Below are positions 33,209 to 42,863 of a stretch of 52,996 nucleotides of DNA, one piece after another. The translations under genes were made by a program, and so were the position numbers. The stretch is taken from assembly GCF_003185805.1 (NCBI RefSeq), contig NZ_QHJY01000137.1, positions 1-52,996 on the forward strand, written 5' to 3'. Below the pieces are notes generated by a model. The model was not told where the DNA came from, did not search any database, and saw only the letters and a program-made list of their open reading frames with translations. The DNA is from Caulobacter sp. D5 (GTDB lineage Bacteria > Pseudomonadota > Alphaproteobacteria > Caulobacterales > Caulobacteraceae). Within the stretch, counting starts at the first letter, position 1, and every line of letters begins with the position of its first letter.

Positions 33209-33367
33209 TCAGCCGACCGGATGGCCCTCGAACCAGAAGGCGGCCGAGGCCAGCATCAGCGTCCAGGCGGACGCCGGGCGCGCGGCTTGCGGGCGAGGGG
33301 GCTTCTGCGCCGGCGAGCGCGTGGAAACCGAGGCGCGCGGCGCCGTCGCGGCAATTGACCTGGACAC
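33209..33367 (-). CDS. Candidate small protein of 52 residues
   Basis: A short reading frame opposite to the receptor gene. Start GTG at 33367 has a GAGGG ribosome site six bases upstream; stop is TGA at 33209-33211. The product begins [17 protein letters not shown], has a proline-rich middle (AQKPPRPQAARP), and ends with an amphipathic or membrane-like run AWTLMLASAAFWFEGHPVG. No family is recognised. Codon third positions are strongly G/C, like real genes here, but in such GC-rich DNA this is weak evidence. An AAACTTATCGCG motif lies about 90 bases upstream. It could be real or chance. Confidence 0.35.
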   Translation of the reverse strand: MSRSIAATAPRASVSTRSPAQKPPRPQAARPASAWTLMLASAAFWFEGHPVG

Positions 33368-33664
33368 TTCCAACCCTCGTATTTTTCGCGAGTAGGCGCG
33401 GAAGGCGCGGGCGAAGCAACGGGGCGGGCTGGTGAGAGGCCTGGTCGTGCGCGAAACTTATCGCGCCGAACGACAAACTAATATGCGGGCCGCGTCAGGG
33501 CGGTGCGGGCGCCCATCCACGCGAGGGCGTGGCCAGGGCGCCGTCCTCGGGGTTCGTTCAGCGCGCCGGCAGAGGACGCGTCGAAGCCGTGCGCAGCATA
33601 TTACGCAGAGCTGGCGGGATGGCCGGCCGGCGTTCGCTATCGCGTTGGATGTAAAGAAGGAAAA
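33368..33664. other. Gene-free stretch before the tRNA gene
   Basis: No gene is supported. It holds GCGCGAAACTTATCGCG (33450-33466), similar to the GCGCAAAACTTATCACC half-site in the LysR control region near 20507. Several open frames here lack protein character. Confidence 0.4.
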
Positions 33665-33739
33665 TGGTGGATGCTGCAGGGATTGAACCTGCGACCCCCT
33701 CGGTGTGAACGAGGTGCTCTCCCGCTGAGCTAAGCATCC
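33665..33739 (-). tRNA. tRNA-Val (anticodon CAC)
   Basis: A 75-base cloverleaf with encoded CCA. Acceptor GGATGCT/AGCATCC, D arm GCTC/GAGC, anticodon stem CCTCG/CGAGG with loop TTCACAC, giving anticodon CAC for GUG valine, T arm GCAGG/CCTGC with loop TTCAATC, discriminator A, then CCA. All stems pair fully. Confidence 0.97.
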
Positions 33740-33790
33740 GCCGGGTGGGCTGGGCCTTCCGAAGAAGTCCCCGCCGCGAGAGGAAGGGGG

Positions 33791-34516
33791 CTATAGACCG
33801 CTCTTTTCCGCGCCGCAAGAGCCCAAAAGCGAGATTGCCGCCTCCGGGACCTCGGAAAAGCGATCTATCAACAGATCTCCGCCGAGGGTCTCGACCGGAG
33901 CCTCGGTGTAGCCGAACGAGACCAGCAGGGCCGGCACGTTCGCTGCCTTGGCGCTCAGGACGTCGTTGATGCTGTCGCCGACCATCACCGCCCGGGTGGG
34001 ATCGCCGCCGACCGCGGCGATGGCCGCCAGCACGTGGCGCGGGTCGGGCTTGGGGGCGGGGGCGTCGTCGGCGCCGACCACGGCGTCGAAGAATCGGGTC
34101 AGGTCGACGGCGTCCAGCAGGGCGACCGACAGGTGGGTCAGCTTGTTGGTGCAGACGACGAGGCGCGCGCCGGCGGCCTTCAGGTCGGCAAGCACCTCGA
34201 CCACGCCCTCGAACGGCGCGCTCTCGTGGGCGATGCGGCCCAGATAGATGGCGATGAAGCGCTCGACCAGCCGAGGCGCGCGTTCGGCGTCCAGCGGCGC
34301 GCCGGCGGCGGCGAAGCCTCGCTCCAGCAGCGCCTTGGCGCCGCGGCCGACCATCTTGCGCACGTCGTCGAAGGGCAGGGCGGGCAGGCCCTCCTCGGCG
34401 AGGATGGTGTTCAGCGCGCCCACCAGGTCCGGCGCGGTGTCGACCAGGGTGCCGTCGAGGTCGAAGGCGATCGTCGTGTCCCGAAGGGCGGTTTCATGGG
34501 CGTGCGAAAGAGACAT
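33791..34516 (-). CDS. gph: Phosphoglycolate phosphatase (HAD family)
   Basis: Cytoplasmic phosphatase of 241 residues. HAD motifs are all seen: motif [14 protein letters not shown] (nucleophile Asp19, acid Asp21), cap region with [20 protein letters not shown], motif II CTNKLTH, motif III Lys in APKPDPRH, and motif [16 protein letters not shown]. The sequence matches Gph-type phosphoglycolate phosphatases, which remove 2-phosphoglycolate formed during DNA repair and other damage. It starts 65 bases from glmU on the opposite strand, so the two promoters lie back to back. A tRNA-Val gene follows in the same direction. Other HAD phosphatases of this subfamily are hard to exclude from sequence alone. 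Confidence 0.88.
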   Translation of the reverse strand: MSLSHAHETALRDTTIAFDLDGTLVDTAPDLVGALNTILAEEGLPALPFDDVRKMVGRGAKALLERGFAAAGAPLDAERAPRLVERFIAIYLGRIAHESAPFEGVVEVLADLKAAGARLVVCTNKLTHLSVALLDAVDLTRFFDAVVGADDAPAPKPDPRHVLAAIAAVGGDPTRAVMVGDSINDVLSAKAANVPALLVSFGYTEAPVETLGGDLLIDRFSEVPEAAISLLGSCGAEKSGL

Positions 34517-34581
34517 GCTCTGGCCTTTCGGCTAAAGGCGCGGCTAATGCAACTTTGGTTCGCTTCGGAGTCGCTCTGGTC

Positions 34582-35964
34582 ATGACTACGACCACCCCCT
34601 CTCGCCCCCGCGCCGCCGTGATCCTGGCCGCCGGTCAGGGCACGCGGATGAAGTCTCCGACGCCCAAGGTGCTGCACAAGGTCGGCGGCCGGCCGATGCT
34701 CGACCACGCCATCGACGCCGCGCAGGCCCTGGGCTGCGAGCGCATCGTGGTGGTCGTGGGCGCGCACAGCCCGCAGGTCGGCGAGCACGCCCGCAAGCGC
34801 CTGGGCCCGAACGCCACCGTCGTGCAGGATCCGCCGCTGGGCACCGGCCACGCCGTGCTGGCCGCCAAGGACGCCCTGGCCGACTTCGACGGCGACGTGG
34901 TCGTCACCTATGCCGACTGCCCGCTGCTCAATGCTCCGGTGATCGCGCCGCTGTTCGACCTGCGCGCCGCCGGGACCGACGTCGCCGTGCTGGGCTTCGA
35001 GGCCGCCGATCCAGGCGCCTATGGCCGCCTGGTGCTGGCCCCCGGCCACGTGCTGCTGCGCATCGTCGAGGCCAAGGACGCCGAGCCGGCCGTCCTGGCC
35101 CTCAAGCACTGCAATTCCGGCGTCCTGGCCGCCGATCGCGCCCAGCTGTTCGACCTGCTGGCCGCCGTCGGCCACGACAACGCCAAGGGCGAGTACTATC
35201 TGACCGACATCGTCGGCATCGCCCATGACCGCAAGCTGGCCACCCGCGCGGCCTTCGCGCCCGAGGCCGCCGTGCAGGGCGTCAATTCCCAGGCCGAGCT
35301 GGCCGCCGCCGAGGCCGTCTGGCAGGCCGGCCGCCGCGCCGTCTTGATGGCCGAAGGCGTGACCATGCCCGCGCCGGAGACCGTCCACCTGTCGTGGGAC
35401 ACGGCGATCGCCGCCGGCGTCACGGTGGAACAGTTCGTGGTGTTCGGCGCGGGCGTCAGCGTCGCTTCCGGCGCGGTGATCAAGGCCTTCAGCCACCTGG
35501 AAGGCGCCTTGGTCGGGGAGGGCGCCCTGATCGGTCCCTACGCCCGCCTGCGTCCGGGGGCCGAGATCGGTCCGGAGGCTCACATCGGCAACTTCGTCGA
35601 GGTCAAGAAGGTCAAGGTCGGGGCCGGCGCCAAGGCCAACCACCTGAGCTATCTGGGCGACGGCTCGGTCGGCCCGAAGGCCAACATCGGGGCCGGCACG
35701 ATCTTCTGCAATTACGACGGCTTCGAGAAGTTCGAGACCCATGTCGGCGCGGGCGCCTTCATCGGCTCCAACTCGGCCCTGGTCGCCCCGGTGCGGATCG
35801 GCGACGGGGCCATGACCGGCTCGGGCTCGGTGATTACCGCCGACGTTCCCGCCGGCGACCTGGCGCTGAGCCGCGCGCCGCAAGCCATCAAGACCGGTTG
35901 GGCGGCCAGGTTCCGCGCCCTGAAACAGGCCCAAAAGCAGGCGAAGAAGGATAAGAAGGCATGA
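34582..35964 (+). CDS. glmU: Bifunctional GlmU (GlcN-1-P acetyltransferase / GlcNAc-1-P uridyltransferase)
   Basis: Enzyme of 460 residues making UDP-N-acetylglucosamine for peptidoglycan and lipopolysaccharide. The N-terminal uridyltransferase domain has [20 protein letters not shown] (about 15-34), [18 protein letters not shown] and the CNSGVLA and [13 protein letters not shown] segments. The C-terminal left-handed beta-helix acetyltransferase shows hexapeptide repeats ([60 protein letters not shown]) and the lysine-rich tail [11 protein letters not shown]. Start ATG 34582 was chosen from homology; the leader is only weakly complementary to 16S RNA. It overlaps rpiA by ATGA. Confidence 0.97.
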   Translation: MTTTTPSRPRAAVILAAGQGTRMKSPTPKVLHKVGGRPMLDHAIDAAQALGCERIVVVVGAHSPQVGEHARKRLGPNATVVQDPPLGTGHAVLAAKDALADFDGDVVVTYADCPLLNAPVIAPLFDLRAAGTDVAVLGFEAADPGAYGRLVLAPGHVLLRIVEAKDAEPAVLALKHCNSGVLAADRAQLFDLLAAVGHDNAKGEYYLTDIVGIAHDRKLATRAAFAPEAAVQGVNSQAELAAAEAVWQAGRRAVLMAEGVTMPAPETVHLSWDTAIAAGVTVEQFVVFGAGVSVASGAVIKAFSHLEGALVGEGALIGPYARLRPGAEIGPEAHIGNFVEVKKVKVGAGAKANHLSYLGDGSVGPKANIGAGTIFCNYDGFEKFETHVGAGAFIGSNSALVAPVRIGDGAMTGSGSVITADVPAGDLALSRAPQAIKTGWAARFRALKQAQKQAKKDKKA

Positions 35965-36641
35965 GCGCCGACGACCAGAAGAGAATTTCGGGCGAAGCGG
36001 CCGCGCAGCTCGTCGAAGCCGGCATGGTCGTGGGCCTGGGCACCGGCTCGACCGCCGCCTGGTTCGTGAAGGCCCTGGCCGCCCGCAAGCTCGACATCCG
36101 CGGCGTGCCGACCTCGGAAGCCACCGCCAGCCTCGCCCGTGAGCTCGGCATCACGCTGGTGGCCCTGGACGACGTCAAGACGATCGACCTGACCGTCGAC
36201 GGCGCCGACGAGATCGGCCCGGGCCTGTCCCTGATCAAGGGCGGCGGCGCGGCCCTGCTGCGCGAGAAGCTGGTCTGGGAGGCCTCGAGCCGCTGCGTCG
36301 TCATCGCCGACGCCGCCAAGCACGTGAAGGTGCTGGGCAAGTTCCCGCTGCCGATCGAGGTGGTGCGCTTCGGCCACCCCCACACCGGTTATCGCCTGGG
36401 CGACATCGCCGCCGAGTTCGACCTGCCGCCGCCCCGCCTGCGCATGGCCGACCGCGGCGTCGTCGCCACCGACGGCGGCAATGTGATCTACGACATGGCC
36501 TCGGGCGCGATCCCCGACCCTGCGGCCCTGGCGGCGGCGCTGAAGACCGTCACCGGCGTGGTCGATCACGGCCTGTTCCTCGACCTCGCCGACGAGGCCC
36601 TGGTCGGGACCGACGACGGGGTGGTCAAGCTTCTGCCTTGA
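35961..36641 (+). CDS. rpiA: Ribose-5-phosphate isomerase A
   Basis: Cytoplasmic pentose-phosphate enzyme of 226 residues that interconverts ribose 5-phosphate and ribulose 5-phosphate. Family motifs: [15 protein letters not shown] (phosphate loop), [35 protein letters not shown] (catalytic Asp and Glu), [10 protein letters not shown] (catalytic Glu in the REK motif), and TDGGNVIYD. Length matches RpiA (about 220-235). The ATGA overlap with glmU indicates coupled translation. The gor gene follows 51 bases downstream. Confidence 0.97.
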   Translation: MSADDQKRISGEAAAQLVEAGMVVGLGTGSTAAWFVKALAARKLDIRGVPTSEATASLARELGITLVALDDVKTIDLTVDGADEIGPGLSLIKGGGAALLREKLVWEASSRCVVIADAAKHVKVLGKFPLPIEVVRFGHPHTGYRLGDIAAEFDLPPPRLRMADRGVVATDGGNVIYDMASGAIPDPAALAAALKTVTGVVDHGLFLDLADEALVGTDDGVVKLLP

Positions 36642-36692
36642 TCCCATATCCCGATCCCGACGCTGTAAATTCGCTTTGATCCGGAGCCGATG

Positions 36693-38090
36693 ATGGCTGA
36701 GTACGACTTCGACCTCTTCGTCATCGGCGCCGGCTCGGGCGGCGTGCGCGCTGCGCGGCTGGCGGCCCTGTCGGGCGCCAAGGTGGCCGTGGCCGAGGAA
36801 TACCGGGTCGGCGGCACCTGCGTGGTGCGCGGCTGCGTGCCCAAGAAGTTCATGGTCTACGCCAGCGAGGTCTCCAGCCAGCTGAAGACCGCCAAGGGCT
36901 ACGGCTGGACGATCGGGCAGGCCAGCTTCGACTGGAAGACCTTCCTGCACGACAAGGACGTCGAAATCGCGCGGCTGTCGGGCATCTACGTCACCAACCT
37001 GCGCAAGGCCGGCGCCCACCTGCTGCACGGCAAGGCCCGCATCCTCGACGCCCACACCGTCGAGGTGCTTCCCAAGGAGGGGTCCGAAGGCGACGCCGGC
37101 CGCTACACCGCCAGGCGGATCCTGGTGGCCACCGGCGGTCGTCCGGTGCGTCCTGAGTTCGAGGGCGCCGAGCACGGCATCACCTCGGACGAGGCCTTCC
37201 ACCTGCCGACCCTGCCCAAGCGGGTGCTGGTGGTCGGCGGCGGCTACATCGCCGTCGAGTTCGCCGGCATCTATGCCGGCCTCGGCGTCGAGACCACGCT
37301 CTGCTACCGCGGCTCCAACATCCTGCGCGGCTTCGACGACGACGTCCGCGCCCATCTCGCCGACGAGATGGAGAAGCGCGGCGTCAAGGTGGTGCTGGGC
37401 TGCTCGCACAAGTCGATCGAGAAGACCGACACGGGCCTCGTCAGCACCTTCAACAACAACCTGACCTTCGAAAGCGACGTCGTGCTCTTCGCCACCGGCC
37501 GCGACCCTTATGTCGAGGGCCTGGGCCTCGAGAACGCCGGGGTGAAGCTGAACGACAAGGGCGCCATCGCCGTCGACGCCCATTCGAAGACCAATGTCGA
37601 CAGCATCTGGGCCGTCGGCGACGTCACCGACCGCATCAACCTGACGCCGGTGGCCATCCGCGAGGGCGCGGCCTTCGCCCAGACCGAGTTCTACGGCAAT
37701 CCCACGACCTTCGATCACGATCTGGTCGCTTCGGCCGTGTTCTCGCAGCCGCCGATCGGCGCGGTGGGCATGAGCGAGGCGGAGGCCCGCCACGCCTTCG
37801 GCAAGGTCGACGTCTACCGCTCGGTCTTCCGTCCGATGAAGGTCACTTTCTACGGCGGCCAGGAGCGGGCGCTGATCAAGCTGGTCGTCCGCCAGGACAG
37901 CGAGCAGGTCGTCGGCGTCCACGTGGTCGGCCCCGACGCGCCCGAGATCATCCAGATGGCCGCCATCGCCGTGAAGATGGGCGTGACCAAGCCGCAGTGG
38001 GACAGCACCTGCGCCGTCCACCCGACCCTGGCCGAGGAACTGGTGACCATGCGCGAGAAGTACGTCCCGGCCGAGGTGGGCGGCGTATGA
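36693..38090 (+). CDS. gor: Glutathione-disulfide reductase
   Basis: FAD- and NADPH-dependent disulfide reductase of 465 residues. Seen: FAD-binding GAGSGGVRAARLAALSG, redox disulfide GGTCVVRGCVPKKFMVYAS with Cys43 and Cys48, the NADPH-binding segment LVVGGGYIAVEFAGIYAGLG, second FAD motif TNVDSIWAVGDVTDRINLTP, and the C-terminal catalytic HPTLAEE (His443, Glu448). The CxxRGC form with PKK after it is the glutathione reductase type, not dihydrolipoamide dehydrogenase. Of two adjacent ATGs, 36693 has GGAG six bases upstream and is preferred over 36690. The stop overlaps the next gene by ATGA. Confidence 0.95.
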   Translation: MAEYDFDLFVIGAGSGGVRAARLAALSGAKVAVAEEYRVGGTCVVRGCVPKKFMVYASEVSSQLKTAKGYGWTIGQASFDWKTFLHDKDVEIARLSGIYVTNLRKAGAHLLHGKARILDAHTVEVLPKEGSEGDAGRYTARRILVATGGRPVRPEFEGAEHGITSDEAFHLPTLPKRVLVVGGGYIAVEFAGIYAGLGVETTLCYRGSNILRGFDDDVRAHLADEMEKRGVKVVLGCSHKSIEKTDTGLVSTFNNNLTFESDVVLFATGRDPYVEGLGLENAGVKLNDKGAIAVDAHSKTNVDSIWAVGDVTDRINLTPVAIREGAAFAQTEFYGNPTTFDHDLVASAVFSQPPIGAVGMSEAEARHAFGKVDVYRSVFRPMKVTFYGGQERALIKLVVRQDSEQVVGVHVVGPDAPEIIQMAAIAVKMGVTKPQWDSTCAVHPTLAEELVTMREKYVPAEVGGV

Positions 38091-39331
38091 ACCAGGCGGC
38101 CGTGACCGAGAAGCCGACGCCGTGGCTGGGCGGCGTCATGATCTTCCTGTTCGTGATGACGCCGCTGCTGGGCTATCTGGCTCAGCTCGGTTTCGCGCCG
38201 CTGCTGTCCCTTGTCGGGCTGCTGGCCCTGCCGGTCGTCGGCCGTCCGCGCGCCCCGATCGCTCCAGCCTTCATCCTGCTGCTGCTGGCCCTGTGGGGCG
38301 TGTGGAGCATGGCCTGGAGCCCGGCCGCGCCGCCGCCCGGCTCGCTCAAGGCCTATGGCGACATCGAGAAGCTGACGGCGGCCAAGCTCGTCCTGCAGCT
38401 CCTGCTCTATGGCGCCGCGGTCGCCGCGGCGTTCCGCCTGTCGGCCCGTGCGGCCGACCGGGCCACGACCGTCATGGGGTTCGGCGTCTTGGCCCTGGCG
38501 GTCGTCGTCGGCCTGGACGCCCTGACCGGCGCCTCGATCTTCCAGCGGTTTCGCGAACTGACCGGCGATCCGGTGCGGCCCGACATAGCCAAGGTGAAGA
38601 TCAGCATCGGCTGCTACGTGCTGGCGGTGATGTTCTGGCCGGCCGCCGCGGCGCTGGCGCGGCGGGGCAAGGCGGCGGCCGTGCTGCTGCTGCTGGCCGG
38701 CGCGGTCGTCACCTCGGTGCTGTCGAGCGCCGACTCCTGTCTGGTCGCGCTCGCGGCCGGACTGCTGACCTGGGCGCTGATCAAGTTCGGCGGCAAGATC
38801 GGCGGCCGGGTGCTGACCGTAATCGTGGCCTTGCCGTTCATCCTCGCGCCCATCGCCGTGCTCTGGGCCATCCAGAGCGGCTTCTGGGGCTGGCTGCACG
38901 CCCTGGTGCCGCCGTCCTGGGACGCGCGCCTGAACATCTGGGCCTTCGCCGCCGACCACGTGCAGACCCATCCGTTCCGGGGCTGGGGCCTGGACGCCAG
39001 CCGCACCTTCGGCGACGCTATCCCGCTGCACACCCACAACGCCCAGCTTCAGCTATGGCTCGAGCTCGGCGCGATCGGCGCGGCCCTAGCCGGCGCCTTC
39101 TTCTGCTGGCTGGCCTATGGCGTGGCGCGCACGGCCGAGACGGACCGCGGCGCGGCGGCGACGGCGGGCGCGGCTCTGATCAGCTACCTGGTCATCGGCG
39201 CGCTCAGCTTCGGGGTCTGGCAGGAGTGGTGGATCGCCGTCGGCGCCCTGGCCATCATCGCCTGTGTCGCCCTGCGTCGTTCGAGCAGCGAACACAGCGA
39301 CGAGTTGGTTGAAATTTCCCCGCTGGGCTAA
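38087..39331 (+). CDS. O-antigen ligase/polymerase-like membrane protein (Wzy_C family)
   Basis: Integral membrane protein of 414 residues with about 10-12 hydrophobic segments. A Wzy_C/WaaL-type periplasmic loop is visible: [18 protein letters not shown], then [20 protein letters not shown] and [20 protein letters not shown], containing the Arg, the GWG and the HN...E..G pattern of the family. Members transfer or polymerise glycans on lipid carriers. ATG 38087 overlaps the gor stop (ATGA), so it is translated from the gor message, an odd pairing of redox and surface-glycan functions. Ligase versus polymerase cannot be told without other polysaccharide genes nearby. Confidence 0.82.
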   Translation: MNQAAVTEKPTPWLGGVMIFLFVMTPLLGYLAQLGFAPLLSLVGLLALPVVGRPRAPIAPAFILLLLALWGVWSMAWSPAAPPPGSLKAYGDIEKLTAAKLVLQLLLYGAAVAAAFRLSARAADRATTVMGFGVLALAVVVGLDALTGASIFQRFRELTGDPVRPDIAKVKISIGCYVLAVMFWPAAAALARRGKAAAVLLLLAGAVVTSVLSSADSCLVALAAGLLTWALIKFGGKIGGRVLTVIVALPFILAPIAVLWAIQSGFWGWLHALVPPSWDARLNIWAFAADHVQTHPFRGWGLDASRTFGDAIPLHTHNAQLQLWLELGAIGAALAGAFFCWLAYGVARTAETDRGAAATAGAALISYLVIGALSFGVWQEWWIAVGALAIIACVALRRSSSEHSDELVEISPLG

Positions 39332-39414
39332 AATATACAGCTTCGCCGCACGATTTTTGCTTTTACCCTCCGGGTGCGCTATCAGCGCTCCCCTTTAGAA
39401 CGTTTGAGAACATC

Positions 39415-40794
39415 ATGACCGCCCGGTGGACCCCCGCGACCTGGAGAGCCAAACCCGCCAAGCACGTGCCGACGGATTATCCGGACGCCGGCGCTGTCGA
39501 GCGGGTCGAGCAGACCCTCCGCCAGATGCCGCCGCTGGTCTTCGCCGGCGAGGCGCGCCGTCTGAAGAGCCTGCTGGGCGACGTGGCCGAGGGCCGGGCC
39601 TTCCTGCTGCAGGGCGGCGACTGCGCCGAGAGCTTCAAGGAATTCCACGCCGACAACATCCGCGACACCTTCCGCCTGATCCTGCAGATGGCGGTGGTGC
39701 TGACCTTCGCCGGCGGCAAGCCGGTGGTGAAGGTGGGCCGCATCGCCGGCCAGTTCGCCAAGCCGCGCTCCGAGCCGATCGAGACCATCGGCGAGACGAC
39801 GCTGCCTTCGTACCGCGGCGACATCATCAACGGCATGGACTTCAACGAGGCCGAGCGCGTTCCCGACCCCGATCGCCTGCTGAAGGCCTACGGCCAGTCG
39901 GCCGCGACGCTGAACCTGCTGCGCGCCTTCGCCAGCGGCGGCTATGCCGACCTCTACAACATCCACCGCTGGACCCTGGGCTTCGTCGGCGACAGCCCGC
40001 AGGGCGCGCGCTACCGCGAACTGTCGGAGAAGATCTCCGAGGCCCTGACCTTCATGTCGGCCGTCGGCGTCACGCCCGACACCCAACCCGACCTGAAGCG
40101 CGTGGAGTTCTTCACCAGCCACGAGGCCCTGCTGCTGGGCTTCGAGGAAGCCATGACCCGTGTCGATAGCACCTCGGGCGACTGGTACGACACCAGCGCC
40201 CACCTGCTGTGGATCGGCGAGCGCACCCGCCAACTGGACGGCGCCCACATCGAGTTCATGCGCGGCGTGAAGAACCCGATCGGCCTCAAGTGCGGCCCGA
40301 CCATGGAGGGCGACGACCTTCTGCGGCTGATCGACGTGCTGAACCCCAACAACGAGCCGGGCCGTCTGACCCTCTACGGCCGTTTCGGTTCGGACAAGAT
40401 CGCCGACCGCCTGCCGCGCCTGATGAAGGCCACCAAGGCCGACGGCCGCGCGGTGGTCTGGGCCACCGACCCGATGCACGGCAACACGCTGAAGGCCTCG
40501 ACCGGCTACAAGACCCGTCCGTTCGACCGCATCCTCTCCGAAGTGAAGAGCTTCGTGGAAGTGGCCCATTCGGAAGGCGTCCACCCGGGCGGCGTGCACC
40601 TCGAGATGACCGGCCAGAACGTCACCGAATGCCTGGGCGGCGCCCGAGCCGTGTCGGAGACCGATCTCGCCGACCGCTACCACACCCACTGCGACCCGCG
40701 TCTGAACGGCGAGCAGGCGCTGGAGCTGGCCTTCCTGGTGGCTGAAAAGCTGAAGACCGCCCGCGACGACCAGCGCAAGGCCGCCAACGGCTGA
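39415..40794 (+). CDS. aroG: Class II 3-deoxy-7-phosphoheptulonate (DAHP) synthase
   Basis: First enzyme of the shikimate pathway, 459 residues, plant/actinobacterial-like class II type. Seen: [10 protein letters not shown] (metal-ligand Cys), [63 protein letters not shown] (metal His), [17 protein letters not shown] (metal Glu) and [19 protein letters not shown] (metal Asp). The length fits class II enzymes and differs from the 350-residue class I. Start ATG 39415 follows 83 bases of AT-richer leader after the preceding gene, and a terminator follows, so it is probably a single-gene unit. The gene symbol follows common usage for class II enzymes in this group. Confidence 0.95.
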   Translation: MTARWTPATWRAKPAKHVPTDYPDAGAVERVEQTLRQMPPLVFAGEARRLKSLLGDVAEGRAFLLQGGDCAESFKEFHADNIRDTFRLILQMAVVLTFAGGKPVVKVGRIAGQFAKPRSEPIETIGETTLPSYRGDIINGMDFNEAERVPDPDRLLKAYGQSAATLNLLRAFASGGYADLYNIHRWTLGFVGDSPQGARYRELSEKISEALTFMSAVGVTPDTQPDLKRVEFFTSHEALLLGFEEAMTRVDSTSGDWYDTSAHLLWIGERTRQLDGAHIEFMRGVKNPIGLKCGPTMEGDDLLRLIDVLNPNNEPGRLTLYGRFGSDKIADRLPRLMKATKADGRAVVWATDPMHGNTLKASTGYKTRPFDRILSEVKSFVEVAHSEGVHPGGVHLEMTGQNVTECLGGARAVSETDLADRYHTHCDPRLNGEQALELAFLVAEKLKTARDDQRKAANG

Positions 40795-40838
40795 ACACAG
40801 TTCAAGCTGACCCTAAGGGAAGGCTCGAATCCGAGACC

Positions 40839-40876
40839 AAAAGGGGCCGCGTGGATCAGTTCCACGCGGCCCTTTC
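40839..40876 (+). terminator. Terminator after the DAHP synthase gene
   Basis: A stem of 12-13 pairs, GGCCGCGTGGA with TCCACGCGGCC at its core (arms about 40843-40855 and 40861-40873), a TCAGT loop, one bulged G, an A run before and a CTTTC tail. It lies 45 bases after the stop. Confidence 0.8.
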
Positions 40877-41011
40877 AATAGTGCCCTTACGGCATGCGAG
40901 ACGATTTCGCCACTGCGAGCGATTGCGTTTCGCAGATGCACACGCAAGACCTTCCAACGACTTGACCGCTAGCCCGGCGCTCTCCAATGGTTGTTTGAAG
41001 GGAGTGAATAT

Positions 41012-42802
41012 ATGCGTCTGCAGGCCAAGTTGAAGCGGGAGTGGCGGTTCCTCAAGGGGCTGACTCGCACTCTGAAGCGCGTGAACTCGATAGCGCCGGA
41101 CAGCGACAACCTGATCTGCGACGACCTCGAGGCCGCCGTCGATAAGTGGAAGTCCAGCCCGGCGATCACCTTCGAGGGCAAGACGATCACCTATGGCGAG
41201 CTCGACGCCATCGCCAACCGCTACGCCCATTGGGCGAAGGGGCAGGGGATCACGCGGGGCCAGACCGTGGCTCTCTTCATGCCCAACCGCATCGAGTACC
41301 TGGCGATCTGGTACGGCCTTTCGAAGGTCGGCGTCGCCACCGCTCTCATCAATAACCAACTGACGGGCGCCGCCCTGGCGCACTGCCTCAACATCTCCCA
41401 GGCGCTGCACTGCATCGTCGATCCGGAGACCTCGCCGTGCTTCGAGCAGGTGAAGGACCAGCTGGGCCGTCACATCCAGCAGTGGGTGCTGGGCCCGGTC
41501 CACGGCGACCAGCGCGACCTCGTCAATGCGCTGAAGAGCTGCAGCCAGCTGCGTCCCGACCGCGAGACCGCCCGTGGCGGCCTGACCGCCAAGGACACCG
41601 CCCTCTACATCTTCACCAGCGGCACCACCGGCCTGCCCAAGGCCGCGCGCATCACCCACATGCGCGCCCAGCTCTACATGCGCGGCTTCGCCGGCTCGAC
41701 GGACTCGCGGGCCAGCGACCGCATCTACGTCACCCTGCCGCTCTATCACGCCACCGGCGGCCTCTGCGCCATGGGCGCGGGCCTGCTGAACGGCGGCAGC
41801 ATCGTGCTGCGCAAGAAGTTCTCGGCCACCCACTTCTGGAGCGACATCGTCGCCGAGAAGTGCACCATGTTCGTCTATATCGGCGAGCTGTGCCGCTACC
41901 TCGCCAACCAGCCCGAGAACGAGTACGAGCGCGCTCACAAGATCCGCCTGATCTTTGGCAACGGTCTGCGCCCCGACGTCTGGGACGACATGCTCGACCG
42001 CTTCAAGGTCGGCGGCGTGCTGGAGTTCTACGGCGCGACCGAGGGCAACGTCTCGCTGTTCAACTTCGACGGCCGCCGCGGCGCCATCGGCCGGGTGCCA
42101 GGCTATCTGCGCAAGAAGTTCAACATCCGCATCGTCAAGTTCGACGTCGAGACCGAGACCCCGGTGCGGGGCCCCAACGGCTGCTGCGTCGAGGTCAAGC
42201 CCGGCGAGATCGGCGAGTGCATCGGCCACATCGCCAGCGACGCCCGCTCCAACTTCACCGGCTATGCCGACAAGGCCGCCACCGAGAAGAAGGTGCTGCA
42301 CGACGTCTTCGAAAAGGGCGACGCCTGGTTCCGCACCGGCGACCTGATGCGCCAGGACAGCGACGGCTACATCTACTTCGTCGACCGCATCGGCGACACC
42401 TTCCGCTGGAAGGGCGAGAACGTCGCCACCAGCGAGGTCTCCGAGCGCCTGGCGGGCTTCCCGGGCGTCAAGGAGATCAACGTCTACGGCGTGCCGGTGG
42501 GCGACCTCGACGGCAAGGCCGGCATGGCCTCGCTGGTCGTCGGTCCCGAGTTCGAGATCGATAACCTGGCCGAATATGTCGACCGCGAGATGCCGGCCTA
42601 CGCCCGTCCGGTGTTCGTGCGCCTGCAGCCCGAGATCGAGACCACCGGCACCTTCAAGTACCGCAAGATCGATCTGGTCCAGGAAGGCTTCGATCCGGCC
42701 AAGATCAAGGATCCGCTGTACTTCCGCGAGCCCGGCAAGGGCTATGTGAAGATCACCAAGGCGGTGCACGCCAAGATCGTCGCGGGCGGATTCAAGCTGT
42801 AG
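41012..42802 (+). CDS. Long-chain/very-long-chain acyl-CoA synthetase (FadD6/FATP-like)
   Basis: Adenylate-forming enzyme of 596 residues that activates fatty acids as CoA thioesters. Seen: P-loop TSGTTGLPKAARITH (AMP-binding motif), LYHATGGLCAMGAGLLNGGS, FYGATEGNVSLFNFDG (ATP-binding motif, FATP-type GATEGN), and the C-terminal motif RTGDLMRQDSDGYIYFVDRI followed by GDTFRWKGENVATSEVSE. The GDTFRWKGENVATSEV form and GATEGN are characteristic of FATP/very-long-chain acyl-CoA synthetases. The ATG at 41012 has AAGGGAG seven bases upstream; a TTG at 40991 was rejected. It may supply fatty acyl-CoA for beta-oxidation. The chain length preference is not visible. Confidence 0.9.
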   Translation: MRLQAKLKREWRFLKGLTRTLKRVNSIAPDSDNLICDDLEAAVDKWKSSPAITFEGKTITYGELDAIANRYAHWAKGQGITRGQTVALFMPNRIEYLAIWYGLSKVGVATALINNQLTGAALAHCLNISQALHCIVDPETSPCFEQVKDQLGRHIQQWVLGPVHGDQRDLVNALKSCSQLRPDRETARGGLTAKDTALYIFTSGTTGLPKAARITHMRAQLYMRGFAGSTDSRASDRIYVTLPLYHATGGLCAMGAGLLNGGSIVLRKKFSATHFWSDIVAEKCTMFVYIGELCRYLANQPENEYERAHKIRLIFGNGLRPDVWDDMLDRFKVGGVLEFYGATEGNVSLFNFDGRRGAIGRVPGYLRKKFNIRIVKFDVETETPVRGPNGCCVEVKPGEIGECIGHIASDARSNFTGYADKAATEKKVLHDVFEKGDAWFRTGDLMRQDSDGYIYFVDRIGDTFRWKGENVATSEVSERLAGFPGVKEINVYGVPVGDLDGKAGMASLVVGPEFEIDNLAEYVDREMPAYARPVFVRLQPEIETTGTFKYRKIDLVQEGFDPAKIKDPLYFREPGKGYVKITKAVHAKIVAGGFKL

Positions 42803-42863
42803 CCTTGCCTCCGATCGCCTCCCGCTTGCGTATCTCTTGCGAACGCGAGGGACGGATGCGGGC

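Noticed and set aside
33117..33476. Open frame of 119 residues on the minus strand after the receptor
   Set aside because: It runs across the terminator hairpin and lacks a ribosome site and protein-like composition; the shorter frame at 33209-33367 is better supported.
33665..33739. Integration site of a mobile element at tRNA-Val
   Set aside because: No integrase gene and no repeat of the tRNA 3' end were seen nearby, and both flanks look like ordinary chromosome.
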